Shown here: positions 9,480-20,976 of the stretch, in pieces | How positions within the stretch are numbered: position 1 is the stretch's first letter | Layout: each line of letters starts with the position of its first letter | From: Brachionus rotundiformis | Lineage: Eukaryota; Rotifera; Eurotatoria; Ploima; Brachionidae | Length of the DNA stretch: 64,000 bases | NCBI GenBank assembly: GCA_016802295.1 | Contig: JAESIW010000135.1 | Coordinates: forward strand, 14,443-78,442 | Direction of reading: 5' to 3' | Position numbers and translations under genes: made by a program | Notes under the pieces: model-generated | The model's input: only the letters and a program-made list of their open reading frames with translations | Told to the model about the DNA's origin: nothing | Databases searched by the model: none

Positions 9480-11738
9480 CATTGTAAAAATAAAAGTTAA
9501 GATAAAATTTCCAGAATATCCACAACATCAAATGCAGTAACGAACCCTAAAATAAATTTTCCAGAATTTCCATAATTTCCAGTGCAGTAAATAATAGTTA
9601 AAATGTAATTTCCAGAATATCCAGAATATCCACAATTTCCACAATTTCCAGAATATCGAAAATTTCCATAATTTCCACAATTTCCAAGATTTCCAAAGCA
9701 TTAAGTTATTCAAAAATGTAATTGGCATAATTTCCAGAATATCCACAACACTAAATGCAGTAACGAACATAAAAAAAATTTCTAGAATTTCCATAATTTC
9801 CACAATTTCCAAGATTTCCAAGATTTCCAGAATTTCCAGTGCAGTAAGTTATTTAAAAATGTAATTTACACAATTTCCATAATTTCCATAATTTCCACAA
9901 TTTCCAGAATATCCAGAATATCCATAATATCCAGAATATCCACAATTTCAATAATTTCCAGAATATCCAGTGCAGTAAGTAATTGTTAAGATGTAATTTC
10001 CATAATTTTCTGAATATCCAAAATTTCCACAATTTCCAGAATATCCAGTGCAGTAAGTAATAGTTATGATGAAATTTCCACAATTTCCAGTACAGTAAGT
10101 AATAGTTAAGATGTAATTTCCATAATTTCCATAATATTCAATGCAGGAAGTAATAGTTAAAATGAAATTTCCACAATTTCCAGAATATCCAGAATTTCCG
10201 CAATTTCCATAATATCCAGAATATCCATAATATCTAGTGCAGTAAGTAATAGTTAAAATCAAATTTCCACAATTTCGAGAATTTCTAGAATATCCAATAT
10301 TTCCAGAATTTCCAGTGCAGTAAGGAATGTTTAAGATGTAATTTCCAGAATTTCCAGAATATCCAGAATTTCAAGAATTTCCGCAATTTCCATAATATCC
10401 AGAATATCCGCAATTTCCATAATATCCAGAATATCCAAAATATCCAGTGCAGTAAGTAATTGTTAAGATGTAATTTCCAGAATATCCAGAATATCCAGAA
10501 TTTCCTGAATATCCAGAATTTCCAGAATATCCAGAATTTCCAGAATATCCAGAATTTCCAGAATATCCAGAATTTCAAGAATTTCCGCAATTTCCATAAT
10601 ATCCAGAATATCCGCAATTTCCATAATATCCAGAATATCCAAAATATCCAGTGCAGTAAGTAATTGTTAAGATGTAATATCCTGAATTTCCAGAATTTCC
10701 ATAATATCCAAAATTTCCACAATTTCCAGTGCAGTAAGTAATAGTTATAATGTAATTTCCAAGATTTCCACAATTTCCAGTGCAGTTAGTTATTCAAAAA
10801 TGTAATTTCCACAATTTCCAAGATTTCCAAAGCATTAAGTTATTCAAAAATGTAATTTCCAAGATTTCCAAGATATCCATAATATCCCGAATATCCACAA
10901 TTTCCATAATATCCATAATATTCACAATTTCCATAATTTCCAGAATATCCACAATTTCCAGTGCAGTAAGTCAAAGTTCAGATGTAATTTCCAAGATATC
11001 CAGAATATCCAGTGGAGAAAGTAATTGTTAAGATAAAATTTCCAGAACATCAAATGCAGTAACGAACTCTAAAATAAAATTTCCAGGATTTCCACAATTT
11101 CCATAATTTCAAGAATATCCAGTCCAGTTAGGAATAGTTAAGATGTAATTTCCATAATTTCCACAATTTCCAGAATATCCACAATTTCCAAGATTTCCAA
11201 AGCATTAAGTAATTCAAATATGTAATTTCCAAGATTTCCAGAATTTCCATAATTTCAAGAATATCCAGAATATCCATAATCTCCAGAATTTCCAGTGCAG
11301 TAAGTAATTGTTTAGATGTAATTTCCATAATTTCCAGAATATCCATAATTTCCAGAATATCCAGTGCAGTAAGTAATTGTTAAGATGTAATTTCCAGAAT
11401 ATCCACAATTTCCAGTGCAGTAAGTAATAGTTAAAATGTAATTTCCAGAATATCCAGTGCAGTAAGTAATAGTTAAGATGTAATTTCCACAATTTCCATA
11501 ATTTCAAGAATATCCATAATTTCTAGTGCAGTAAGTAATAGTTTAGATGTAATTTCCATAATTTCCATAATTTCCAGTGCTGTAAGTAATAGTTAAGATG
11601 TAATTTTCATAATTTCCAGAATATCTACAATTTCCAATGCAGTAAGTTATTCAAAAATGTAATTTCCACAATTTCGACAATTTCCAATGCAGTAAGTTAT
11701 TCAAAAATGTAATTTCCACAATTTCGACAATTTCCAAT
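9480..11738. repeat. Satellite array of 9-bp units with a conserved spacer
   Basis: About 2.25 kb made of variants of two 9-bp units, (A)ATTTCCAG and (A)ATATCCAG, in runs of 2 to about 15. The runs are separated by a recurring segment of about 30 bp, TGCAGTAAGTAATAGTTAAG followed by ATGTAATTTCC. Because the unit is 9 bp, several frames stay open on both strands and give low-complexity ORFs rich in Trp/Lys, Asn/Gln or Gly/Tyr/Ser, which I regard as artefacts. The array ends abruptly where the large inverted repeat begins. Confidence 0.9.
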
Positions 11739-11739
11739 C

Positions 11740-11970
11740 CTTGGCAGGAACATTAATTACGCAGAGAAACATTATATTGAACAATACAAACAAAAGCAGA
11801 TTACTCTTGAAACCACGGTGAAGGCTCGTACTGCGCAAGGGCCTCATTATATTTCAACTCCAGATTTGCCTAGAGGCATCCACTTGAAGAGAGCATTAAA
11901 CGACATCCATATGTCAGAACCCACTACTTCTCATCAGTCTGACATTGATTACGATCTCATCTTCCAATGA
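11740..11970 (+). pseudogene. C-terminal ORF fragment in the left arm flank
   Basis: 77 codons are open from the very start of the inverted repeat to a TGA at 11968-11970. The composition is normal for protein (HYIEQYKQKQITLETTV near the start) and less AT-rich than its surroundings. It has no start; it looks like the 3' end of a coding gene or element truncated at the duplication boundary. The family was not recognised. Confidence 0.45.
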
Positions 11971-12353
11971 TTAAAACAATTCACGTTAGAATATAACAGT
12001 TGCTCCACAGGAATTTGATACCAAAACACCTTAAGGACATCGAATACCTGTGTCTGATATAACTTCAACTAAATCTTCTGAACGACCAAACACGTGAAGA
12101 AACTCACAGAAGACTCTTATTTTTCTGGAGAGCACATAAACTTGGTTTCCAAGTGAATATTGAAAAAGACACTACGAGCCAAAAAAAAAAAATTTACGAA
12201 AACACGGGTCTGGCTCCAAACAGCCAATAATGGATCAACATTAGTCGTCCACCAACCCTATCACTTCAACATCGCCAGAGGTGTCAACAGAAATGTACCC
12301 TCAACATATGAAGTTTTTCACTAACAAATTTTATTTCTAAATATGTTAATTAA

Positions 12354-13844
12354 CCCTCATACAGCTTTGATCGGGTCATTTTTGACCCGATGACCTTTAC
12401 AATACTAAGTCGGGTCAAAAATGACCCGATGTAATTTTTTGCTCGTTTTTTTTAGGGAATTATTTGATTTGATAAAAAAATTCTTTTAATTGACTAATAT
12501 TTGCCAATTAAATTTAACCTTGTTAGAAAAGAAATATTTGACATTGTCTGTAAAAGAAGATGAGATTAATATAGAAAATATTTCTTGATTTAATTAATTG
12601 TTTATTAAAATCTATTAACAGATTTAACTTCTAATAGTCGATTTTTGTCAATTGACCTAAAAGTGAGAATCCTATATTTTTGATCGAATTTATTGTAAAC
12701 AATAAGAGCTAATTATAAGATTTTGAGTGTCTTAAATATAACTAATTTTTGCTTTTTATTTTATTACTTATCTTATCTTTTTTAAAATGTCAAGTTTACG
12801 TATGACAGTTGCCGAAGTATTAACTTCTTTAAGACTTTCAGAGGAGGGGGATGATAATGATTTTGCTTCAGATGAGAGCTATTTAGAAAATATGGAATTG
12901 GAAATAGATGACTTTGAGCCTGAAGAAATAAAAATAGAGCTGAAAGATGATAATAATGAAAATAATATTACTGAACTAGTTTCTTTGAGTACCCAAGAAA
13001 GAAATTTTCAGCGCCATAATACATTTACAATTAATACTACGCTGATTCATGGAGTAAATCAATTGTATTTTTCTCCGAAGAAGGACTTCATATGGAACTC
13101 TCAGCCTCAATTTTTTCAGATTAATTCTTATCAATCAATTTATCCATCTTCAACTCATAGCTTTGATAATATTCAAAATTTTTTCAATTGTATTTTTACA
13201 CCTGATATTATATCATTAATAGTAACTTATACTAATAAACGTTTGATTAAATTAAATCAAAAGCTCTTAACTGAAATAGAATTTAAAGCCTTTATAGGTT
13301 TATTATTAATTTTTGGTGTTACCAAAAAATCAAATATAGATATTAATGAAATTTGGTGTAATGAGTCTATACATCATAGTGATTACGCTTCAGCTAGTAT
13401 GTCCAGGGCACGCTTTCAAATGATTTGTTCAAACATTACATTTGATGATATTGATAAAAGAAGCGTAAATTTAGATAATAAATTTTCTAAATTTTCTGAA
13501 ATTTTTGCTATATTCAAATCAAATATATCTTCTTTACTGAATCCAGGAGAAAATCTTTGCATTGATGAGCAATTGTATGCATTTCGTGGTAGGTGCTCTT
13601 TTAAACAATACATACCATCAAAACCTGTAAAATATGGCATTAAATATTGGGCCTTAGTTGATGTTCACTCATCTTATGTACTTGATATAGATGTATATTT
13701 TGGGAAAAATAGTATTACAAGTAGTAATTCAAATAATGTTGGAGAAAAAGTTGTTCTTTCTTTAGCTAGACCGTATTTTTATAAAGGCAGACGAGTCATA
13801 ACTGCCGATAATTTTTTTTCAAGCATAAACTTATGTAAAATATT
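12354..13844 (+). mobile_element. piggyBac element, left copy (5' part)
   Basis: Begins CCCTCATACAG directly after a TTAA (12350-12353), the canonical target and terminus style of piggyBac elements. It contains the subterminal palindromes and the transposase 5' portion and stops at the inverted-repeat centre. No 3' terminus is present. Confidence 0.85.
12372..12428. promoter_or_regulatory. Pair of subterminal palindromes of piggyBac, left copy
   Basis: CGGGTCATTTTTGACCCG (12372-12389) and CGGGTCAAAAATGACCCG (12411-12428) are each near-perfect hairpins and are reverse complements of each other. They lie 18 and 57 bp inside the terminus. A transposase-binding or terminal-structure role is inferred from position. 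Confidence 0.6.
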
Positions 13845-14013
13845 TTCTAAAAATATTCTTCTTTGTCTATTGGAATTTTTTTCTAGTATAGCAGAATTAG
13901 AAAGCTTAAATATAGAAAATGCATTATGTGCAGCAAGATCTAATATATACATAAAACTGTTAAAGGTCCATCGATTAGTTTTTCTTCGACAAGTAAAATT
14001 TTCTATTAAGTGA
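12787..14013 (+). pseudogene. piggyBac transposase, left copy, truncated
   Basis: 408 codons, the first 353 identical to the right copy. The acidic N-terminus, the core segment LCIDEQLYAFRGRCSFKQY (first catalytic Asp) and ITADNFF (second Asp) are present. After codon 353 the frame runs into the loop in antisense orientation, giving 55 meaningless residues, so the third catalytic Asp and the C-terminus are missing. It cannot be a functional transposase on its own. Confidence 0.85.
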
Positions 14014-15341
14014 TCAACATTATCAACTCCATTTTTATTTTTATTATACGAAAGTATAATATCTGGTTTTTTTGTTACTTGATCAATAATAGCAGAATGA
14101 TGATTGGATGAAACTAAAATTACTGATTTATTTTTTTTGGGAACATAGGAGACTAATGTTAAGAAATTATTAAAACCGAACATACATGAATCAACTTGTT
14201 TTTTTTTGTCTGGTAAAAAACAAGTTGGTATTTCTTTTTTATTTCTTCTTAATGTTCCAACAAATTCTATATTTTTTTCCCATAATATTTTACATAAGTT
14301 TATGCTTGAAAAAAAATTATCGGCAGTTATGACTCGTCTGCCTTTATAAAAATACGGTCTAGCTAAAGAAAGAACAACTTTTTCTCCAACATTATTTGAA
14401 TTACTACTTGTAATACTATTTTTCCCAAAATATACATCTATATCAAGTACATAAGATGAGTGAACATCAACTAAGGCCCAATATTTAATGCCATATTTTA
14501 CAGGTTTTGATGGTATGTATTGTTTAAAAGAGCACCTACCACGAAATGCATACAATTGCTCATCAATGCAAAGATTTTCTCCTGGATTCAGTAAAGAAGA
14601 TATATTTGATTTGAATATAGCAAAAATTTCAGAAAATTTAGAAAATTTATTATCTAAATTTACGCTTCTTTTATCAATATCATCAAATGTAATGTTTGAA
14701 CAAATCATTTGAAAGCGTGCCCTGGACATACTAGCTGAAGCGTAATCACTATGATGTATAGACTCATTACACCAAATTTCATTAATATCTATATTTGATT
14801 TTTTGGTAACACCAAAAATTAATAATAAACCTATAAAGGCTTTAAATTCTATTTCAGTTAAGAGCTTTTGATTTAATTTAATCAAACGTTTATTAGTATA
14901 AGTTACTATTAATGATATAATATCAGGTGTAAAAATACAATTGAAAAAATTTTGAATATTATCAAAGCTATGAGTTGAAGATGGATAAATTGATTGATAA
15001 GAATTAATCTGAAAAAATTGAGGCTGAGAGTTCCATATGAAGTCCTTCTTCGGAGAAAAATACAATTGATTTACTCCATGAATCAGCGTAGTATTAATTG
15101 TAAATGTATTATGGCGCTGAAAATTTCTTTCTTGGGTACTCAAAGAAACTAGTTCAGTAATATTATTTTCATTATTATCATCTTTCAGCTCTATTTTTAT
15201 TTCTTCAGGCTCAAAGTCATCTATTTCCAATTCCATATTTTCTAAATAGCTCTCATCTGAAGCAAAATCATTATCATCCCCCTCCTCTGAAAGTCTTAAA
15301 GAAGTTAATACTTCGGCAACTGTCATACGTAAACTTGACAT
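13779..15341 (-). pseudogene. piggyBac transposase, right copy, C-terminus replaced
   Basis: 520 codons. It holds all three expected catalytic aspartates: IDE in the first core block, ITADNFF, and KNGVDNVDHL. The RRKTNRWTF segment typical of the family follows. Near codon 499 (after RRIFLEN) the frame leaves the element and reads about 22 residues antisense to the left arm, so the Cys-rich C-terminal domain of the family is absent. The catalytic core is intact, but the element lacks the 3' end needed for ordinary mobility. Confidence 0.85.
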
Positions 15342-15774
15342 TTTAAAAAAGATAAGATAAGTAATAAAATAAAAAGCAAAAATTAGTTATATTTAAGACA
15401 CTCAAAATCTTATAATTAGCTCTTATTGTTTACAATAAATTCGATCAAAAATATAGGATTCTCACTTTTAGGTCAATTGACAAAAATCGACTATTAGAAG
15501 TTAAATCTGTTAATAGATTTTAATAAACAATTAATTAAATCAAGAAATATTTTCTATATTAATCTCATCTTCTTTTACAGACAATGTCAAATATTTCTTT
15601 TCTAACAAGGTTAAATTTAATTGGCAAATATTAGTCAATTAAAAGAATTTTTTTATCAAATCAAATAATTCCCTAAAAAAAACGAGCAAAAAATTACATC
15701 GGGTCATTTTTGACCCGACTTAGTATTGTAAAGGTCATCGGGTCAAAAATGACCCGATCAAAGCTGTATGAGGG
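13845..15774 (-). mobile_element. piggyBac element, right copy (5' terminus to truncated 3')
   Basis: Minus orientation. The 5' terminus is at 15774 (reads CCCTCATACAG on the minus strand) beside TTAA at 15775-15778. The element extends through the loop to about 13845, where it is cut and joined to the left arm. No 3' terminal inverted repeat is present. Copies of the CGGGTCA hairpins lie at 15700-15756. Confidence 0.85.
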
Positions 15775-16157
15775 TTAATTAACATATTTAGAAATAAAAT
15801 TTGTTAGTGAAAAACTTCATATGTTGAGGGTACATTTCTGTTGACACCTCTGGCGATGTTGAAGTGATAGGGTTGGTGGACGACTAATGTTGATCCATTA
15901 TTGGCTGTTTGGAGCCAGACCCGTGTTTTCGTAAATTTTTTTTTTTTGGCTCGTAGTGTCTTTTTCAATATTCACTTGGAAACCAAGTTTATGTGCTCTC
16001 CAGAAAAATAAGAGTCTTCTGTGAGTTTCTTCACGTGTTTGGTCGTTCAGAAGATTTAGTTGAAGTTATATCAGACACAGGTATTCGATGTCCTTAAGGT
16101 GTTTTGGTATCAAATTCCTGTGGAGCAACTGTTATATTCTAACGTGAATTGTTTTAA

Positions 16158-16388
16158 TCATTGGAAGATGAGATCGTAATCAATGTCAGACTGATGAGAA
16201 GTAGTGGGTTCTGACATATGGATGTCGTTTAATGCTCTCTTCAAGTGGATGCCTCTAGGCAAATCTGGAGTTGGAATATAATGAGGCCCTTGCGCAGTAC
16301 GAGCCTTCACCGTGGTTTCAAGAGTAATCTGCTTTTGTTTGTATTGTTCAATATAATGTTTCTCTGCGTAATTAATGTTCCTGCCAAG
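16158..16388 (-). pseudogene. C-terminal ORF fragment in the right arm flank
   Basis: Exact inverted copy of the fragment at 11740-11970. It lies outside the piggyBac terminus and shows that the duplication carried host or other-element flank with it. Confidence 0.45.
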
Positions 16389-16389
16389 G

Positions 16390-17459
16390 GTAATTTATTA
16401 TTTTAAAAATTTAACTTTTAAATTTTCAGTCTTAATGCGTTTAAAAAATCGAATATTAAAAAACCTTTTTAATTTAATTATCAATTTTTCATTTAAATAA
16501 AAAATTGTTGTAGTAGTAGTAAATAGAACTGCGACTTGAACTTGTATTGAAGCATAGCCCTATAGGGCTTCAGCAGTCGTTAGCTTTAGAAGTGTATATC
16601 AAACTCGGTCAAAAGTAATAAAAAAATTTTAAAAAAATGTAGGAATTTTTTTCTGCATTGATTCAGCTTTTAAATCTTTTTACAATAATATTTGTTTTTA
16701 GCATATTAAAATTCACATGTAAAGTTAAGATTTTAATAAAATTTATTTATCCTAGATTTTACCATTGCAAGATTTATTGAGGATCAAACAAGTATTCTTT
16801 TTTGGCCTTTAAGTAAAATATTTTTCTACCATATTATTTGGTTTTGATAAAGTTAAGGTCTCTTTCTTGATCGTCTCCAGTAAAATTCATTTCTTGATAA
16901 TCAAATTAATTTTGTCAATTTATTTAAAATTGTTTAACTTTTTCTGTATAAGGCTACAGTTTATTGACTTATTTTAACATTGAAAAAGTCATTGCTCAAG
17001 TCTCTAGCAATTTCTTACTCATTTGTCTTCTCTATCCTATCCTAGAAGACAAGAAATAAAAAATTTTATAAAATTGCATGAGAAAAATTAACTTTTAAAA
17101 AATTGCTGATTACTGGAGTCACATTTTGATTTATTCTTTGTATTTTAAAATAGATATTATACCAATTGTTTATGCGCATTTTAAAACGATGCTTCTAATT
17201 TTAACAGCCTTATATTTTTAATTAAGTTATATTCTATATTAACATTAATAACTACTACATTTTGAGTTGGAATGAATGCTTCATCCTATATTGTTCGAAG
17301 ATTTTCTTGAATCTGTTTTAATTTAATTCTATTCATCTCATGATTATTTGATGATTTCAATGCTTCTTTCTTTTTTTTCGTAAAATAGTTCATTTTTAAA
17401 TAAATCTAAAAATAAAAAATGTAATAGTTAAAATAAATAAGGATACCAGAAAAAAAAGA
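16390..17459. other. AT-rich non-coding with MITE remnant
   Basis: Contains a perfect 14-bp palindrome AGCCCTATAGGGCT at 16556-16569. From about 16749 it holds a degenerate family-A MITE: it starts CCTAGATTTTACC, then has the TTCTTTTTTGGCCTTTAA block shared with 19592-19928 and a weak GTCTCTAGC match near 16999. No gene was seen. Confidence 0.55.
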
Positions 17460-17460
17460 A

Positions 17461-18454
17461 TGTCACCAAGAAGAAAATTTAGTGTTAAATGTATCGAATT
17501 TTTGGTTTTCAGGAAGCAATCAAACATTCAAAAAGCAACCAAAGCGATCATAGAATACTTAGGAACCATTCGTAATGTACAATTATGTGGCATTGATGAT
17601 TATGAAAAGTTTGATAAGGTTTGTTCACTTAATTTTTTCATTCTAATTAACTCAGAGTCTTTTTGATGGAAATGGGGCAGTCAGTCAAATATAACATCAC
17701 ATTAGAAAAAAAAAATTAGTCGATTTTGGCCGAGTTGAGGTCAAAGAAATTTTCAATTCAGATCCCGGAGAAATTTTTCGCGAGCTGGAAATATCAAGAG
17801 CGCTTGATGAAACTGTCTCACTGGAAATTGAGATTGAAAAAGAAGGGACGACTCAAATAGTAGATGAAACCCAAATTGAGATTAGCGATGCCCAAAGCAA
17901 TGTGAAGCCCTAAATTCACGTAACAGCAATTGACGACAACACTCCACCAATCCTTTTATCCAAATCTTTCGATCGATTATCGCTAACAGAAACTGCCTGG
18001 ACTAAAGTGAATAACGTCGAAAACTTCGATAGAAATTTTATAAACTTTTCTGAGAAACTCTTGACTCTTCTTGTTTGTTTCTGAGAAACAAGGTCAAATT
18101 ACCTTTTATAAGGAAATTTATTTACATATAATTTTAAGAAATCGCTTGACATCTGTAAAAGACTGGACACTTTAATCGAAAATCAAAAAATTCAAAAGCA
18201 GCTACAAACAATTTAAAAAATACTTTTCAAAATTTTATACAACTTTTAAAAAAAGTAAAATTTTGTTTTTATCTTTTAAAAAATCTTATTATCAATATCT
18301 ATTTTTAGAAGACAAATATCAATAACACTTCTGTGTTTTCAAATTCTGAGGTCGAACCTAAGACAAATGTACCTTCAACTTCAAGGCAAATCGTCGAAAC
18401 ACGAGTTAAAAAAAATTATGTCCAGTTTAAAAAAAGGAATTTAGTAGATAATTA
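17461..18454 (+). pseudogene. Possible decayed multi-exon gene
   Basis: An ATG at 17461 opens 56 sensible codons ending at a GTTTGT donor-like site. Further open, hydrophilic coding-like stretches lie at about 17735-17910 (acidic) and 18309-18454 (after a TTTTTAG acceptor, ending in TAA). Stops and bad joins lie between them. The family was not recognised. It could be a transposon gag-like relic or a host gene I failed to splice. Confidence 0.25.
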
Positions 18455-19591
18455 AAAATAAATAATAATTTTTAAAAAAATAAAGCATAACGTCCCTAAA
18501 AAATTCATTGGAATTGACGAGCTTAAGATACTCCATATGGATTCAATTCAGAGGTATTAATTTAAAAAAATATTAGAAACGGGTCGGGAATGGAGTTTGG
18601 AACGGTGAATGGAACGTTTTTTTTTTCTAAATTTAAATAAATTTTGTTAAAATGAACGGCTTGCATTTTGTTTCCTATTTTTATCATTGATTTTTTTAAA
18701 AATTGATTTTCTTCCTTTATCATCTTGATCTCGTTACTTCTATTACTCGCTATTTAGATCCCATGACGTCCATATCTAATTTGATAAATAAAATTTTCAG
18801 GCCCTTCGAAGTTCTCATGATCTAATTGAACAAGTGCCATTTTTGCCTGAAAATATCGAAAAATTTCTCCAAAAGAAGTGGATCTTTTCTGATTAGAATT
18901 TTATTTAAACAAGTTTTAATTTTTTTTCTCTGTATGTTATAAAAATTGTCCGATCTTATAATTTGTCCATCCAATAAGCCACGTTGGAGCACTCCATAAA
19001 AAATTACATTGAAAACACTAGTGTGAGTCACTATTTTATCATATTAGATTTATTTTGTATCTATATTAAGAAACTTTATGAAATATTTGAATTTTTGCAA
19101 AATGGACATTCTGATTCATTGCATATACACTTTTCTTTGAGTTGGGTATATTGTTACATATTTAGACCATTTTTTCAAATTTGGATTACTTTTGAAAATA
19201 AAAATATATTATGTTGGACATTATTTATAAGCTATTTATAAGTTAAGACAAACGATAAATATTATTATATTTAATAAAATATCAATAAGATTTATATCTA
19301 TTCTTTTATAGATAAAATAAAAAGTTAAAATTTTTTTATATTTATTTCTTAGCAAATAAAAGATAAAAATTTAGGTCAAAATTACTAAGACGTGGGTCGA
19401 ATAGGGGTCACAAGCTTGTTTAGAAGTTTAAAAACTTACTTATTAAAGTAAATGTATATAAATAAATGTATATTATGTGATAAAACCAGAAAAAAATTAA
19501 TTTTATTTTTCTGGTTGTAAAATTCAAATTTAAATGATTTAAAACTTTTTTTTTGTTGTATTGTAAGTTTAAATTTCATGAATATTTATTA
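18455..19591. other. AT-rich non-coding
   Basis: No supported gene. The short ORFs on both strands are low-complexity and not believable. Confidence 0.5.
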
Positions 19592-19928
19592 TGCCTAAAT
19601 TTTACCAATATCAAGAGTGTAACATTATTTTTAAAAAGTTCTTTTTTGGCCTTTAAACGAATTAATTTCAAATAATTAAAATATATTTTCTAGTTAAAAT
19701 TTAATGCAAAACTCAAATATATTCTTGTTTTTTCCGATTTGATTTTATTCGAAAGATATAGCAATTATCTTGTCCGATTTTTCAAATATTATCTCTACAA
19801 AATTTCAGGTCTCTAGCTAATTCCGTTCGTCAATTTTGACCTGTCAACGGACGGACGGACAGATATGACAAATTTAATACCTGGTTTTTTTTAAAGTTTT
19901 TTTTAGTTATTTTGGTAAAATCTAGGCA
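19592..19928. mobile_element. MITE, family A copy 2
   Basis: 337 bp with 17-bp terminal inverted repeats, TGCCTAAATTTTACCAA at 19592-19608 against the reverse complement of 19912-19928, one mismatch. It shares TCTCTAGCT, the GACGGACGGACAG run and the closing TAAAATCTAGGCA with the copy at 331-737. Confidence 0.75.
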
Positions 19929-20684
19929 ACCTAACCCTAACACATTTGGATTTCTTTTGAATATGAAGCAATATCCATTAACTAATTTTTTAAAGCTAGA
20001 GATTTTGTTGAATGTCTGCATGAGAGAAGATTGGATTGCTAGAATAAAGGACAGGCGCGCAAAGAAAATCTAAAGACTGGAGATTGTTTGATCAGGGTTA
20101 CAGATCTAAGACTTTAGGGAAAGAATTTAAGAAGAATTGTAAAACCTATACAAATAAAAGCTGAAATGTATTATTAAGTTCTCAGATCGAGAGCTATGTG
20201 GAAGATGTTTAATCAATTTCCTTTTTCCATTTACCAAAATAAATACATTTATATTTCTGTATTATTTTGACTAGAAATAGTACAAAATTAAACAATAGAA
20301 AATACTGGAGATATTTCAGGATGGTGATTTCAGTGCTTTGGACGACAAAAAGTTCTTAAGGAGCACGAAAAAACATTGTCGTCATTGACTGTCAGGCACA
20401 AATTGGAAAATTCCGCGCCAATCTGCCTTTCATCGATAATTTTGTAATCCTGGCCTCAAGACATATATAGAATACTTGAAGCCCAAATAGAACCAATAGA
20501 TTCAATCGGTCTAAAGGAATTGATTGAATATTCTAAAACACTTAAGTATAAGTATTGGTAAAGTTTTGGTCATTTTTTTTTTATCAGAATTAAATTTTAA
20601 ATTTATATCAACTATCGAACATATTTTATATTTTAATTGATAATTTTTATTATAAAATTTTTCTCAATTTAAAAAAATTAAACT
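19929..20684. other. Non-coding, probably decayed repeats
   Basis: Starts with a CTAACCCTAAC run beside the MITE end. Patches around 20320-20390 read as broken coding sequence but have stops in all frames. Nothing can be named. Confidence 0.4.
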
Positions 20685-20963
20685 CTAAACCCTAACCCTA
20701 TTTTTTTCGATCCCTACGATCATTTTTGGACAAGATTTACTGCAAGATGCATGGCTTCCTTGGCAATTTTCACATTTTAATTCAGCTGGATTCGTGATTT
20801 TACAAAGATGGTTATGTTTTTTTCCACAATCAAATTTCAAAATTGATAAAATGAATTCGGTGGTCAATTTGATTTTCTGATAAATTTGAAAAATTATTTT
20901 TATACCATTTTTGACTGGTATTTGATGTTTTGAGATGTAGCACCATCCTGTTGAAAAACCCAC
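20685..20963 (-). pseudogene. Zinc-knuckle fragment, non-LTR retrotransposon ORF1-like
   Basis: A 92-codon ORF. Its C-terminal part has KCENCQGSHASCSKSCP, the C-x2-C-x4-H-x4-C pattern of the knuckles in non-LTR retrotransposon ORF1/gag proteins, which often carry CxNCxGxHxAxxxxCP. The rest is uncertain. It is a fragment with no neighbouring ORF2. Confidence 0.45.
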
Positions 20964-20976
20964 TAATTAGTACCGA

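Larger units (their letters stand above)
11739..16389. repeat. Giant inverted repeat (2,106-bp arms, 439-bp loop)
   Basis: The left arm 11739-13844 and right arm 14284-16389 are reverse complements, identical wherever I compared them; paired coordinates always sum to 28128. Each arm holds about 610 bp of non-piggyBac flank, a piggyBac 5' terminus and the first 353 codons of its transposase. The loop holds the next part of the right copy only. Outside the arms the sequences differ (satellite on the left, ordinary AT-rich DNA on the right). Confidence 0.9.

Noticed and set aside
9528..11507. Several long ORFs rich in Trp/Lys, Asn/Gln or Gly/Tyr/Ser on both strands
   Set aside because: They arise because a 9-bp satellite keeps all frames open; the peptides merely restate the repeat.
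9480..11738. CRISPR-like alternation of a conserved segment and variable spacers
   Set aside because: The variable parts are themselves tandem 9-bp repeats, spacing is irregular, and the surrounding genes are eukaryotic.
18822..19241. Overlapping small ORFs on opposite strands
   Set aside because: AT-driven, hydrophobic/low-complexity, no splice or homology support.
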